Of a stretch of 64,000 bases of DNA, positions 44,472 to 52,278 are shown piece by piece. A model generated the notes under the pieces. The model was not told where the DNA came from. It did not search any database and worked only from the letters and a program-made list of their open reading frames with translations. The number at the start of each line of letters is the position of its first letter. The first letter of the stretch is position 1. Source of the stretch: Thomasclavelia sp. (GTDB taxonomy: Bacteria > Bacillota_I > Bacilli_A > Erysipelotrichales > Coprobacillaceae). Location of the stretch: the NCBI GenBank assembly GCA_028749475.1, contig JAQVWN010000008.1:16726-80725 (forward strand), read 5' to 3'. The position numbers and the translations under genes were made by a program.

Positions 44472-45077
44472 TTAAAAAAATGAATCCCCTATTTTATATT
44501 TATCATCTAAAACTAATATTCCTCTTTTTAAAGGTGCGTTAGGTAAATTTAATTCTCTAGCTGAACAAATCATTCCAGCTGAATCAACGCCTCTTAGTTT
44601 AGATGGCTTAATTATAAGTCCAGAAGGCATAACTGCACCAACTGTAGCCACTACTACTTTTTGTCCTTCTTCGATATTTGGAGCACCGCAAACTATATTC
44701 AAATTATTTTCTTTTCCAATGTTAATATCACATATATGCATATGATCACTATCAGGATGAACTTTCATACTATCAACATGTCCAACAATGAATTTTTTGT
44801 CCATGTCTAAATCTTCAAGATTTATTTTTTCTTTAATAATTGAATTTAAATCACTAAGAAAACTTTCATCAATAGTAACTAACCCATTTACTAAATTATT
44901 AAAATAATTTGAGGCGTTTAAAACATTATAACCAATAATTTGATGCTTATCATTATATAGAGTAACTAAATCACCATTTTTATCATAAGAATCAGTACTA
45001 CCTTCTCCAAGTCTTATTAACAATATATCACCTATATTAGGTTTATTATAAAATCCATGTAACAAAATCTTACTCAT
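44472..45077 (-). CDS. ytpR: YtpR-family tRNA-binding domain protein
   Basis: A 201-residue protein with an N-terminal DUF4479-like half and a C-terminal EMAP/tRNA-binding OB domain like that at the start of PheT: FIVGHVDSMKVHPDSDHMHI, LNIVCGAPNIEEGQKVVVA and GMICSARELNL. It probably binds tRNA; the biological role is not settled. It follows the thioredoxin gene by one base, the same order as B. subtilis ytpP-ytpR (ytpQ missing). Confidence 0.92.
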   Translation of the reverse strand: MSKILLHGFYNKPNIGDILLIRLGEGSTDSYDKNGDLVTLYNDKHQIIGYNVLNASNYFNNLVNGLVTIDESFLSDLNSIIKEKINLEDLDMDKKFIVGHVDSMKVHPDSDHMHICDINIGKENNLNIVCGAPNIEEGQKVVVATVGAVMPSGLIIKPSKLRGVDSAGMICSARELNLPNAPLKRGILVLDDKYKIGDSFF

Positions 45078-45078
45078 T

Positions 45079-45402
45079 TTAATCTCCTAAACTATCAATA
45101 AATTTTTGAATTTCTTCTTTTGTTTTCCGATTCTTAGACACAAACCTTCCAAGTTCCTTTGAATTATCGTATGCAATAAAAGAAGGTATTCCAAAAACAT
45201 CTAATTCTTTACATAAATCTATCATATCATCCCTATTTACATAATAAAAATCATATTGTTGATTGTTATTAATTATCTCATTAATAAATTGTTTTAAAAA
45301 CATACAATCAGGACACCAATCAGCACTAAAAATTAAAATGCTTTTAGTTTTAATTGCATCCAAATATTTATCTTTTGTATTTATACTATCTAATGTTTCC
45401 AT
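45079..45402 (-). CDS. Thioredoxin family protein, YtpP-like
   Basis: A 107-residue thioredoxin fold. The active site is DWCPDCMFLKQF, CPDC instead of the CGPC of classical thioredoxin, followed by the cis-proline region VFGIPSFIAYDN. The CPDC form is usual in YtpP-like proteins. Linked to ytpR; likely a cytosolic redox protein. AAAGGAG precedes the ATG. Immediately downstream of the tRNA gene on the same strand. Confidence 0.9.
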   Translation of the reverse strand: METLDSINTKDKYLDAIKTKSILIFSADWCPDCMFLKQFINEIINNNQQYDFYYVNRDDMIDLCKELDVFGIPSFIAYDNSKELGRFVSKNRKTKEEIQKFIDSLGD

Positions 45403-45418
45403 ATTTTTCTCCTTTAAA

Positions 45419-45492
45419 TGGCTGGGATACCTGGGATCGAACCAGGGATTGCAGAGCCAGAATCTACCGTCTTACCGCTTGACCATATCCCA
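45419..45492 (-). tRNA. tRNA-Gln (anticodon CTG)
   Basis: A 74-base cloverleaf including encoded CCA. Acceptor TGGGATA/TATCCCA, D stem GTC/GAC, anticodon stem GTAGA/TCTGC with one T-G pair, loop TTCTGGC giving anticodon CTG, variable AATC, T arm CCTGG-TTCGATC-CCAGG, and discriminator G followed by CCA. Reads CAG codons, which are rare in this AT-rich genome. It lies between trmB and the thioredoxin gene, on the same strand. Confidence 0.92.
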
Positions 45493-45516
45493 ATAAGCCT
45501 AAACAATTATAACAAA

Positions 45517-46167
45517 TTATTTAGGGTAAGATATTATCATTTTATAAATTGGTCCATTTTTTGAAAATTTTCTTTCATATTCAGTTTGAATATTATCTTC
45601 ATTTTCTTCTGAATTATGAAGATCTAGACTAACATTCTCTAAATTCATTGGATACTCATTGATTGAAAGCAATGAATATTCAAATAATCCTCGATTATCA
45701 GTTTTAAATTCAATTTTTTCACCTTCTTTAAGAATCTCTCTATAAATATCTAAGAAATTTTTAGAAGTAAGTCTTCTCTTGGCATGTCTAGTTTTAGGCC
45801 ATGGATCTGAAAAGTTTAAATAAATTTTATCAATACTATTTTTACTAAATAAATCTTTTAGGGTTATTGCATCGAAATGAATAATTCGAAGATTAGTTGG
45901 TATTTCATTATTTCTATTTTTCATTTTGTTTATAGCAGCAGCTAAAACACTAGAATACTTTTCAATTCCAATGAAGTTTATATTTGGATATTTTAAAGCA
46001 TTTTCATATATAAAATCACCTTTACCCATTCCGACCTCAATATATATTGGATTATTGTTTCCAAATATTTTATTAATATCATCTTTATATTCTAAAGGAT
46101 TATTTATAACTAGTCCTTCATTTTCTTTTAATATGTCATACGCTTGGGGATTATTTCTTAATCTCAT
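45517..46167 (-). CDS. trmB: tRNA (guanine-N7-)-methyltransferase
   Basis: Makes m7G46 in tRNA using SAM. Motifs: IYIEVGMGKGDFI (SAM binding), FIGIEKYSSVLAAA, NFSDPWPKTRHAKRRLTS with the catalytic region, and FKTDNRGLFEYSL. 216 residues. It lies close to a tRNA gene and in the trmB-ytpP-ytpR neighbourhood conserved with B. subtilis. No strong ribosome binding site is apparent. Confidence 0.94.
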   Translation of the reverse strand: MRLRNNPQAYDILKENEGLVINNPLEYKDDINKIFGNNNPIYIEVGMGKGDFIYENALKYPNINFIGIEKYSSVLAAAINKMKNRNNEIPTNLRIIHFDAITLKDLFSKNSIDKIYLNFSDPWPKTRHAKRRLTSKNFLDIYREILKEGEKIEFKTDNRGLFEYSLLSINEYPMNLENVSLDLHNSEENEDNIQTEYERKFSKNGPIYKMIISYPK

Positions 46168-46176
46168 CTTTATTAC

Positions 46177-46893
46177 CTACAAATCTTTCTTTAATAATTC
46201 TAATTCTTGTTCTGTTAATTCTCTATATTCACCAAGGGATAAATTCTCATCTAAATTAAGTCCCTTAATACTAATTCTTTTTAAATATAAAACTTCCTTA
46301 CCAATATAATGAAACATTCTTTTAATCTGATGAAATTTGCCTTCAAATATTTCCACTTCAACAATTGAACTATCATCCTCATTAGATAAAACGGTTAGGT
46401 TACTACTTTGGGTTAATTTACCATCTAAAATAATTCCTTTTTTGAACACTTCAATATCTTCATTGTTTATTTTTCCATCAACTATAGCTTTATAAATTTT
46501 TGAATGATGTCTTTTGGGTGCCAGTAAATTATGAGCAAACTCACCATCGTTGGTAAGTATTAATAACCCCTCTGTATCTTTATCTAATCTTCCGACAGGA
46601 AATAAATCATAATTATCATAATCTTGGATAAGATCAATCACCGTATCATGAGCGTTATCTTTTGTAGCACAAACGACATCTTTTGGTTTATTAAGCATTA
46701 AATATACGAATTCTTTAAATGCAATCAATTCATCGTTAAGATACACTTTGTCGATGTTAGTATCTAACTTATAATTATCTTTAATAATAATATCATTATT
46801 AACTTTAACCAATTTCTTTTTTATTATTTTTTTTACATCTTTTCTACTTCCTAGACCATATTTAGAAAGATATTTATCTAATCTAATTTGCAT
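46177..46893 (-). CDS. rsuA: RsuA-type 16S rRNA pseudouridine synthase
   Basis: Isomerises uridine in rRNA, by family U516 of 16S. An N-terminal S4 domain (MQIRLDKYLSKYGLGSRKDV) precedes the synthase domain with the catalytic Asp in PVGRLDKDTEGLLILTNDG and late motif FHQIKRMF. 238 residues. RluB/RluE substrate specificity cannot be excluded by eye. It overlaps the upstream lipoprotein gene by 11 bases. Confidence 0.9.
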   Translation of the reverse strand: MQIRLDKYLSKYGLGSRKDVKKIIKKKLVKVNNDIIIKDNYKLDTNIDKVYLNDELIAFKEFVYLMLNKPKDVVCATKDNAHDTVIDLIQDYDNYDLFPVGRLDKDTEGLLILTNDGEFAHNLLAPKRHHSKIYKAIVDGKINNEDIEVFKKGIILDGKLTQSSNLTVLSNEDDSSIVEVEIFEGKFHQIKRMFHYIGKEVLYLKRISIKGLNLDENLSLGEYRELTEQELELLKKDL

Positions 46894-47371
46894 TTAATTT
46901 AAAGTACCTTTCAAATGATTTGTTGTTACTAGTGTATTTTATAAATAAGATAATACTAATATTAGCTTCTTTTGTAATTCCAGAAAGATTAACACCTTTA
47001 TAAATATTATTTGCTTTATCTATAACGCCTGGTTTCAAACTATATTTATTAGATTCCAAAATGCCAATAGAAGGATAATTTTCATCATTAGAACCATTAA
47101 CCATAGCAATGGCTTGAATATCTAACATTTCTATTTTAGGTGAATCAATAACTATATCGTATCTTACTTTTTTTGCTTTGAGTTTATTAGTTATGAGTTT
47201 AATATTAAAATCATCAGTTGTTTCCTCAAATTCTTTTCGAGAATTCATTTTTTCAATATAAGAGTCGTATATCTTTTCTTCTTTAGACGTAGTACTATTT
47301 TTACTGCTTTTCTCACATCCAGAAGAAAAAATAATCAATATAGTTGTTAAAATAATAAATAACTTCTTCAT
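46883..47371 (-). CDS. Putative lipoprotein of unknown function
   Basis: A 162-residue precursor with a lipoprotein signal peptide: MKKLFIILTTILIIFSSGCE, lipobox FSSGC with lipidated Cys near residue 19. A Ser/Lys/Glu-rich linker follows, then a domain of about 110 residues with alternating beta-strand-like hydrophobics (YDIVIDSPKIEMLDIQAIAM), possibly a beta sandwich. No family recognised. GGGTGAT precedes the ATG. It is coupled to rsuA by overlap, with no functional link evident. Confidence 0.75.
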   Translation of the reverse strand: MKKLFIILTTILIIFSSGCEKSSKNSTTSKEEKIYDSYIEKMNSRKEFEETTDDFNIKLITNKLKAKKVRYDIVIDSPKIEMLDIQAIAMVNGSNDENYPSIGILESNKYSLKPGVIDKANNIYKGVNLSGITKEANISIILFIKYTSNNKSFERYFKLNAN

Positions 47372-47407
47372 AACACATCACCCTAGTGCTGATTATAACA
47401 TAAAATA

Positions 47408-47437
47408 TAAAAAAAATAGGATATGTATCCTATTTTA
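47408..47437 (-). terminator. Terminator after aldose epimerase gene
   Basis: Stem AAAATAGGATA / TATCCTATTTT with A and T tracts on both sides; overlaps the stop codon. Confidence 0.75.
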
Positions 47438-48313
47438 TTGATTAATTTCGATTGCAAAATCACATTTAAATACTTCATTAGGTTTTAAATTAACTATTCC
47501 TTCTTTATCTTTGAAATCACCTTCAAAATCAGTGTAATCAGAATGCCCTACCCATGGTTCAATTGCAAGTAATCCACCAACATGTTTCGCAGTCCAAATA
47601 CCTAAGTATTTAAAATTATTAAAATGGAATTTTAATGATTTATCATTGTCTAAACTTTTAAGTGTCACACATTTAGATTTTAAATCTTTTAATACAATGG
47701 CATCATTGTTAAATAACGCTTGTCTTACAAAGAAACGATTTTCATTATCAAAGAAAGGAACTTCAGTATGAGACATACCAGCCTTAGCAATATCAATTAT
47801 TTTTTGAGAGCAAGTTTCTTTGTTTTCGAATTCTAAATAATAACTATTTACATCTTCGCCTTCTTGAAAAGGACAACTAAAGGCAGGATGTCCTCCAATT
47901 TGAAAATATATATCATTTTTATCAATATTTTTAACATATAAATCGCAGTGAAGCATATTCTCTACCAAGTAATAATGTACATTTAAATCAAATATGTAAG
48001 GATACATTTGTTTGATTTCATCATTACTCTTTAATTCTAATTCCACACTGTCTTTTTTCATATGTAAAGCTGTATAAGTACTATTTCTTGAAAAGCCGTG
48101 TTGATTCATTTTGTAAGTTATATTATCAATTTTACATTCACCGTTTCTTAACGCACCTACAATTGGAAATAGAATTGGTGCACTATGAGCCCATTGAGAT
48201 GGATCTTGTTTCCACATATAATTAATTTCATCTTTTTTACCAATAATAGAATGAATTTCGGCTCCAACAGGATTAATATTTACTTTTAAAAAGTCATTTT
48301 CTAATAAAATCAT
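47435..48313 (-). CDS. Aldose 1-epimerase family protein
   Basis: A 292-residue galactose-mutarotase-like beta sandwich. Characteristic stretches: VNPVGAEIHSI-type start (VNINPVGAEIHSIIG), PILFPIVGALRNGEC, MNQHGFSRN with a catalytic-type His, FQIGGHPAFSCP with the second His, and a late AIEPWVGHSDY. Members act on hexose or hexose 6-phosphate anomers; LacX-like. Stop/start overlap with nagA (one base), so it probably serves amino-sugar or hexose-phosphate catabolism. Confidence 0.88.
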   Translation of the reverse strand: MILLENDFLKVNINPVGAEIHSIIGKKDEINYMWKQDPSQWAHSAPILFPIVGALRNGECKIDNITYKMNQHGFSRNSTYTALHMKKDSVELELKSNDEIKQMYPYIFDLNVHYYLVENMLHCDLYVKNIDKNDIYFQIGGHPAFSCPFQEGEDVNSYYLEFENKETCSQKIIDIAKAGMSHTEVPFFDNENRFFVRQALFNNDAIVLKDLKSKCVTLKSLDNDKSLKFHFNNFKYLGIWTAKHVGGLLAIEPWVGHSDYTDFEGDFKDKEGIVNLKPNEVFKCDFAIEINQ

Positions 48314-49446
48314 TATATTTTCCTCATACCTTCTATATAGACTTCTTTAACATTTAAATCTCTGTCTAATACTACTAAATCAGCTAGTTTGTTAACAGCA
48401 ATCTCACCAACATTGTTTAAATGTAAACATTTTGCAGGATTATAGCTCGCTAAATTAACTGCTTCATTTAAAGTTATGCCTAAATTTTGAAATGCGTTGA
48501 GTACTGCTCTATTCATTGATAAAACACTACCTGCTAAAGTACCATCTGCAAGTCTAGCAGAATTATCTTTAACATATACATCTTGTCCACCAAGTTGATA
48601 TTTTCCATCTTCTAAACTAGCTGCTTCCATTGAGTCAGTAATTAAGCATAGATGATCAAGTCCTTTATTCCTTAAAAGTATTCTTGCTGCAGGGAAACTA
48701 ACATGTATTCCGTCTAAAATAAGTTCAGCGAATACCTCATTATTATCCATAATAGCCCCAACACAACCAGGAGAACGATGATTTAAGCCTGTCATCGCAT
48801 TATATGTGTGGGTACCAGAAGTTATCCCATCTTTAAAACTCTTCATTGCTTCTTCATAAGAAGCATCAGTATGCCCAATTGACACAACTATTTTTCTTTT
48901 TGTCATTTCATTTATAAAAGTAGCTGAATCACCCATTTCAGGCGCGATAGTAATCTTTTTTATTAAACTGGTATGATTATTTACCATATATTCAAAATCA
49001 TCAATAGAAGGTTCTAATATATATTCTTCTGGTTGAGCCCCTTTATGTTTTGCATTAATAAAAGGTCCTTCCATATGAATACCGATTATTTTACTACCTT
49101 CTACTTTGTCTTTGTTATCAGCTATATTTTGAATAGCTTTTTTTGTTTCATCTTTACCCATTGTCATAGTTGTTGGTAACAAAGATGTGACTCCAGTTTT
49201 AATAGTATTAGAAGTAATAATATTTAAATCCTTTAATGTAGCATACATTGAATCACTACCACCCCTACCGTGACTATGCATTTCGATAAATCCAGGGCTT
49301 AAATAATCACCTTTAATATCAATTATTTCTTCTTCTTTTGGTTCTCTATTACTAATTTCACTGATAATTCCATCTTCAATATAGACATTCTTTTCTACAA
49401 TGCCATCATGAAGAATAACTTTTCCATTTATAATACATTTTTTCAT
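48313..49446 (-). CDS. nagA: N-acetylglucosamine-6-phosphate deacetylase
   Basis: Deacetylates GlcNAc-6-phosphate during amino-sugar and wall recycling. Amidohydrolase motifs: PGFIEMHSHGRGGSD, GIHMEGPFINAKHKGAQP, ISIGHTDAS-type VSIGHTDASYEEA, HTYNAMTGLNHRSPG and LITDSMEA. 377 residues. nagB is not adjacent. AGGAGG-type site (GGAGGTATAACA) precedes the ATG. The promoter carries a perfect palindrome suited to a NagR/GntR-type repressor. Forms a two-gene operon with the epimerase. Confidence 0.95.
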   Translation of the reverse strand: MKKCIINGKVILHDGIVEKNVYIEDGIISEISNREPKEEEIIDIKGDYLSPGFIEMHSHGRGGSDSMYATLKDLNIITSNTIKTGVTSLLPTTMTMGKDETKKAIQNIADNKDKVEGSKIIGIHMEGPFINAKHKGAQPEEYILEPSIDDFEYMVNNHTSLIKKITIAPEMGDSATFINEMTKRKIVVSIGHTDASYEEAMKSFKDGITSGTHTYNAMTGLNHRSPGCVGAIMDNNEVFAELILDGIHVSFPAARILLRNKGLDHLCLITDSMEAASLEDGKYQLGGQDVYVKDNSARLADGTLAGSVLSMNRAVLNAFQNLGITLNEAVNLASYNPAKCLHLNNVGEIAVNKLADLVVLDRDLNVKEVYIEGMRKI

Positions 49447-49466
49447 TGTTATACCTCCATGCGTAT

Positions 49467-49486
49467 ATTATAACATGTCTAGACAT
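49467..49486 (-). promoter_or_regulatory. nagA promoter with TGTCTAGACA operator
   Basis: Extended -10 TG-T-TATAAT at 49475-49467 (minus strand). A perfect 12-base palindrome ATGTCTAGACAT at 49475-49486 fills the spacer upstream of the -10. HutC/NagR-type GntR repressors bind TGGTCTAGACCA-like sites, so this is a credible operator. The regulator is not in the window. Confidence 0.6.
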
Positions 49487-49488
49487 AA

Positions 49489-49523
49489 ACAAAAAGGGAG
49501 ACAATTATTTATTGTCTTCCTTT
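49489..49523 (-). terminator. Terminator after rbfA
   Basis: A 13-bp stem (AAAGGAAGACAAT / ATTGTCTCCCTTT, one G-T pair) with TTTTTG after it on the minus strand; overlaps the rbfA stop codon. Confidence 0.8.
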
Positions 49524-49858
49524 GCATGTATTTCTTTAATTAAATCTTCAATATGATTTCCGTATTCTAATGAAGTATCTTCAATAAATTGAAGTTCAGG
49601 AACTTTTCTTATTTTCAATTTCTTAGAAAGAAGAGTTCTTAAAAATCCTTTTGATTTTTCTAATGCTTCAATTCCTCTTCTCGTATCATAATCCTTACCA
49701 ATAAAAGTAACATATACTTTACTTATTGATAAGTCATTAGTAGTTTTAACATTTGTAATGGTACAAAACTTTAAATCTTTATTACGAACATCATTTTGAA
49801 GTATCAAAGATAAATCTCTTAATATAAGAGTATTCATTCTATCTACTTTTACTGACAT
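49505..49858 (-). CDS. rbfA: Ribosome-binding factor A
   Basis: A KH-like protein for 16S rRNA maturation and 30S cold adaptation. 117 residues: RMNTLILRDLSLILQNDV, then DLSISKVYVTFIG and LRKVPELQF-type KIRKVPELQFIEDTSLEYG. Last gene of the rimP-nusA-infB operon. truB and ribF, often next in Bacilli, are not here. Confidence 0.95.
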   Translation of the reverse strand: MSVKVDRMNTLILRDLSLILQNDVRNKDLKFCTITNVKTTNDLSISKVYVTFIGKDYDTRRGIEALEKSKGFLRTLLSKKLKIRKVPELQFIEDTSLEYGNHIEDLIKEIHAKEDNK

Positions 49859-49868
49859 ATATGTCTCC

Positions 49869-51713
49869 TTATTTTACAGGTACTTCTTCCATTATGTATC
49901 CTTCAACAATATCACCGACTTTAATGTCATTAAAGTTTTCGATACTAAGTCCACATTCAAATCCAGATTGAACTTCTTTAGCATCATCTTGGAATCGTTT
50001 TAAAGAACCAAGTTTACCTTCGTATACAACAATTCCATCACGAATAATTCTAACACCACAATTTCGTTTAATAGAACCATCAGTAACATAACATCCAGCA
50101 ATATTACCTACTTTAGATACTTTAATAATTTGTCTGATTTCAGCTTGTCCAGTAACGACTTCCTCAAATTCAGGAGCCAGCATTCCTTTCATAGCAGTTT
50201 CGATTTCTTCTACCATCTTATAGATAATATTATGAAGTCTAATCTCAACTCCTTCTTCTTCGGCTTTAGATCTTACCTTAGCTGTAGGACGTACATTGAA
50301 ACCATAAATAATAGCATTTGATGCACTAGCAAGTAAAACATCAGATTCAGTTATTCCTCCAACTGAACTACGAATTACATTAACTCTAGCCCCATCAACT
50401 TCAATTTTTTCTAATGAAGCTTTAACAGCTTCAGCTGTACCTTGGACATCAGCTTTAACGATAATATTCAAATCAACAATATTACCCTCTTTTATTTGAG
50501 AATATAAATCGTCTAAAGACATAGCAGCCCCAGATTTTAATTCTTTTTCTTTTTTTGTTTTAGCACGAGCTTCTCCAACACTTCTAGCAATTTTTTCTGA
50601 TTCAAAAACCATAAACTTATCCCCTGCTTCAGGGACATCATTTAAACCAGTAATTTCTACAGGTGTTGAAGGTAAAGCTTCTTTAATAACTTTAAAACGG
50701 TCATTTATCATTTGTCTAACACGACCAAATGTTGAACCAACTACAATTGGATCACCAGATCTTAAAGTTCCATTTTCAACAAGTAATGTTGCAACTGGTC
50801 CTCTACCCTTATCTAGTTTACCTTCAATTACAGTACCATAAGCAAGTCTATTAGGATTTGCTTTTAAATCTTGCATTTCAGCAACGACTAAAATAGTTTC
50901 TAGTAATTCATCAATTCCAATTTTCTTTTTAGCAGAGATTTCACAATATACAGTATCTCCACCCCAATCTTCGGGCATTAAACCTTCATCAGACATTTCT
51001 GTCTTAATTTGGTCAGGATTTGCACCTTCTTTGTCAATTTTATTAACAGCTACAATTATAGGTACACCAGCAGCTTTAGCATGGTCAATAGCTTCTTTAG
51101 TTTGAGGCATAACACCATCATCAGCAGCAACTACAATGATAACAATATCAGTTATTTGAGCTCCACGAGAACGCATTGCGGTAAATGCTTCATGACCTGG
51201 TGTATCTAAAAATGTAATCTTTTTACCCTTTACTTCAACTTGGTATGCACCAATATGTTGAGTAATACCACCGAATTCATCTTCAACAACATCAGATTTT
51301 CTAATGGTATCTAATAGTGTAGTTTTACCATGGTCAACATGCCCCATGATTGTTACTACAGGTGAACGAGGAACTAAATCAGCTTCATCGTCAACAACTT
51401 CTAAGTTTTCAAAATTTACTTCATCTACAACTTGAACTTTTTCACATTCTTTATTGTATTCCAAACATATTAATTCTACTTGTTCATCATTTAACGGTGA
51501 ATTTATCGTTACCATAGTTCCAAGTAAGAATAATACTTTGATTACATTGGCAGGAGTTTGACCTAGTTTTTCGGCTAGTTCACCAACAGTTACGTTTTCT
51601 TCATAACGAATAATACCATCACCTTGATCTACATCTTTTTTCTTAACATCTTCAAAGTTAGATTTAAGTTGTTTTTTCTTATTGTTATGACCATTTTTAT
51701 TTTGTTTTGCCAT
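49869..51713 (-). CDS. infB: Translation initiation factor IF-2
   Basis: The GTPase that positions initiator tRNA on the 30S subunit. A short basic N-terminus (about 60 residues, Lys/Asn-rich) leads to an IF2_N helix bundle ([20 protein letters not shown]), then the G domain: [52 protein letters not shown]. Domains II-IV follow to the fMet-tRNA-binding C-terminal part. 614 residues, a short form typical of reduced Firmicutes. Four bases downstream of ylxQ. Confidence 0.97.
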   Translation of the reverse strand: MAKQNKNGHNNKKKQLKSNFEDVKKKDVDQGDGIIRYEENVTVGELAEKLGQTPANVIKVLFLLGTMVTINSPLNDEQVELICLEYNKECEKVQVVDEVNFENLEVVDDEADLVPRSPVVTIMGHVDHGKTTLLDTIRKSDVVEDEFGGITQHIGAYQVEVKGKKITFLDTPGHEAFTAMRSRGAQITDIVIIVVAADDGVMPQTKEAIDHAKAAGVPIIVAVNKIDKEGANPDQIKTEMSDEGLMPEDWGGDTVYCEISAKKKIGIDELLETILVVAEMQDLKANPNRLAYGTVIEGKLDKGRGPVATLLVENGTLRSGDPIVVGSTFGRVRQMINDRFKVIKEALPSTPVEITGLNDVPEAGDKFMVFESEKIARSVGEARAKTKKEKELKSGAAMSLDDLYSQIKEGNIVDLNIIVKADVQGTAEAVKASLEKIEVDGARVNVIRSSVGGITESDVLLASASNAIIYGFNVRPTAKVRSKAEEEGVEIRLHNIIYKMVEEIETAMKGMLAPEFEEVVTGQAEIRQIIKVSKVGNIAGCYVTDGSIKRNCGVRIIRDGIVVYEGKLGSLKRFQDDAKEVQSGFECGLSIENFNDIKVGDIVEGYIMEEVPVK

Positions 51714-51717
51714 ATAA

Positions 51718-52017
51718 TCACCCTCCTATCTTTTCTTTTAATTTCTTTGTAAACCCTCTATTTGTAATACCAACAGCCATTCGATTTTCTTTTCCAATAG
51801 CTTTTGATAGTTCAAAACTTGTTCCTTCAATAATATAATTTATATTATAAAATTTACATTTATCACTTATTTTCTTTTTTGTATTTTCACTAGCATCACT
51901 AGCAATAATTACAAAATAGACACTACGTTTCCGAATATTCTTTATAAGAATATCTCCTGTAGCAATATTACCACTTCTAGAACATAAACCAAGTAAATTT
52001 AAGATATCTTTATTCAT
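51718..52017 (-). CDS. ylxQ: L7Ae-family RNA-binding protein, YlxQ-like
   Basis: A 99-residue L7Ae/L30e-fold protein that in relatives binds kink-turn RNA. Pattern: [37 protein letters not shown] and [15 protein letters not shown] start at ATG 52017, which overlaps the ylxR stop by eight bases; the TTG five codons earlier (52032) is less likely. Conserved between ylxR and infB in Bacilli. Confidence 0.9.
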   Translation of the reverse strand: MNKDILNLLGLCSRSGNIATGDILIKNIRKRSVYFVIIASDASENTKKKISDKCKFYNINYIIEGTSFELSKAIGKENRMAVGITNRGFTKKLKEKIGG

Positions 52018-52267
52018 TAATATATTTTTCAATTTCTAAATAGACATCATCACTAATAGTAGTTTTTAAAGCTCTATCTAAAAGTTTACCCTTTTTAGCA
52101 ATTTCTAAAGCTTTTTTAGAACGTTTTAAATATGCACCACGTCCATTTAATTTGCCAGTTGGATCGACGTTAACTTCACCATTTTTATTTCTTACAATTC
52201 TTATTAGTTCTTTTTTAGGTAATTGTTCTTTAGTTGCAATACATTTTCTTAAAGGTACTTTTTTCAT
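52010..52267 (-). CDS. ylxR: YlxR family protein (RNase P modulator RnpM type)
   Basis: An 85-residue DUF448 protein. Family signature: PLRKCIATKEQLPKKELIRI, NVDPTGKLNGRGAYLKRS, and a basic helical tail. Recent work on relatives links it to RNase P control; earlier views treated it as a nucleic-acid-binding or nucleoid protein. Located 11 bases after nusA as in most Gram-positives. AGGAGG precedes the ATG. Confidence 0.93.
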   Translation of the reverse strand: MKKVPLRKCIATKEQLPKKELIRIVRNKNGEVNVDPTGKLNGRGAYLKRSKKALEIAKKGKLLDRALKTTISDDVYLEIEKYINE

Positions 52268-52278
52268 AAAGGACCTCC

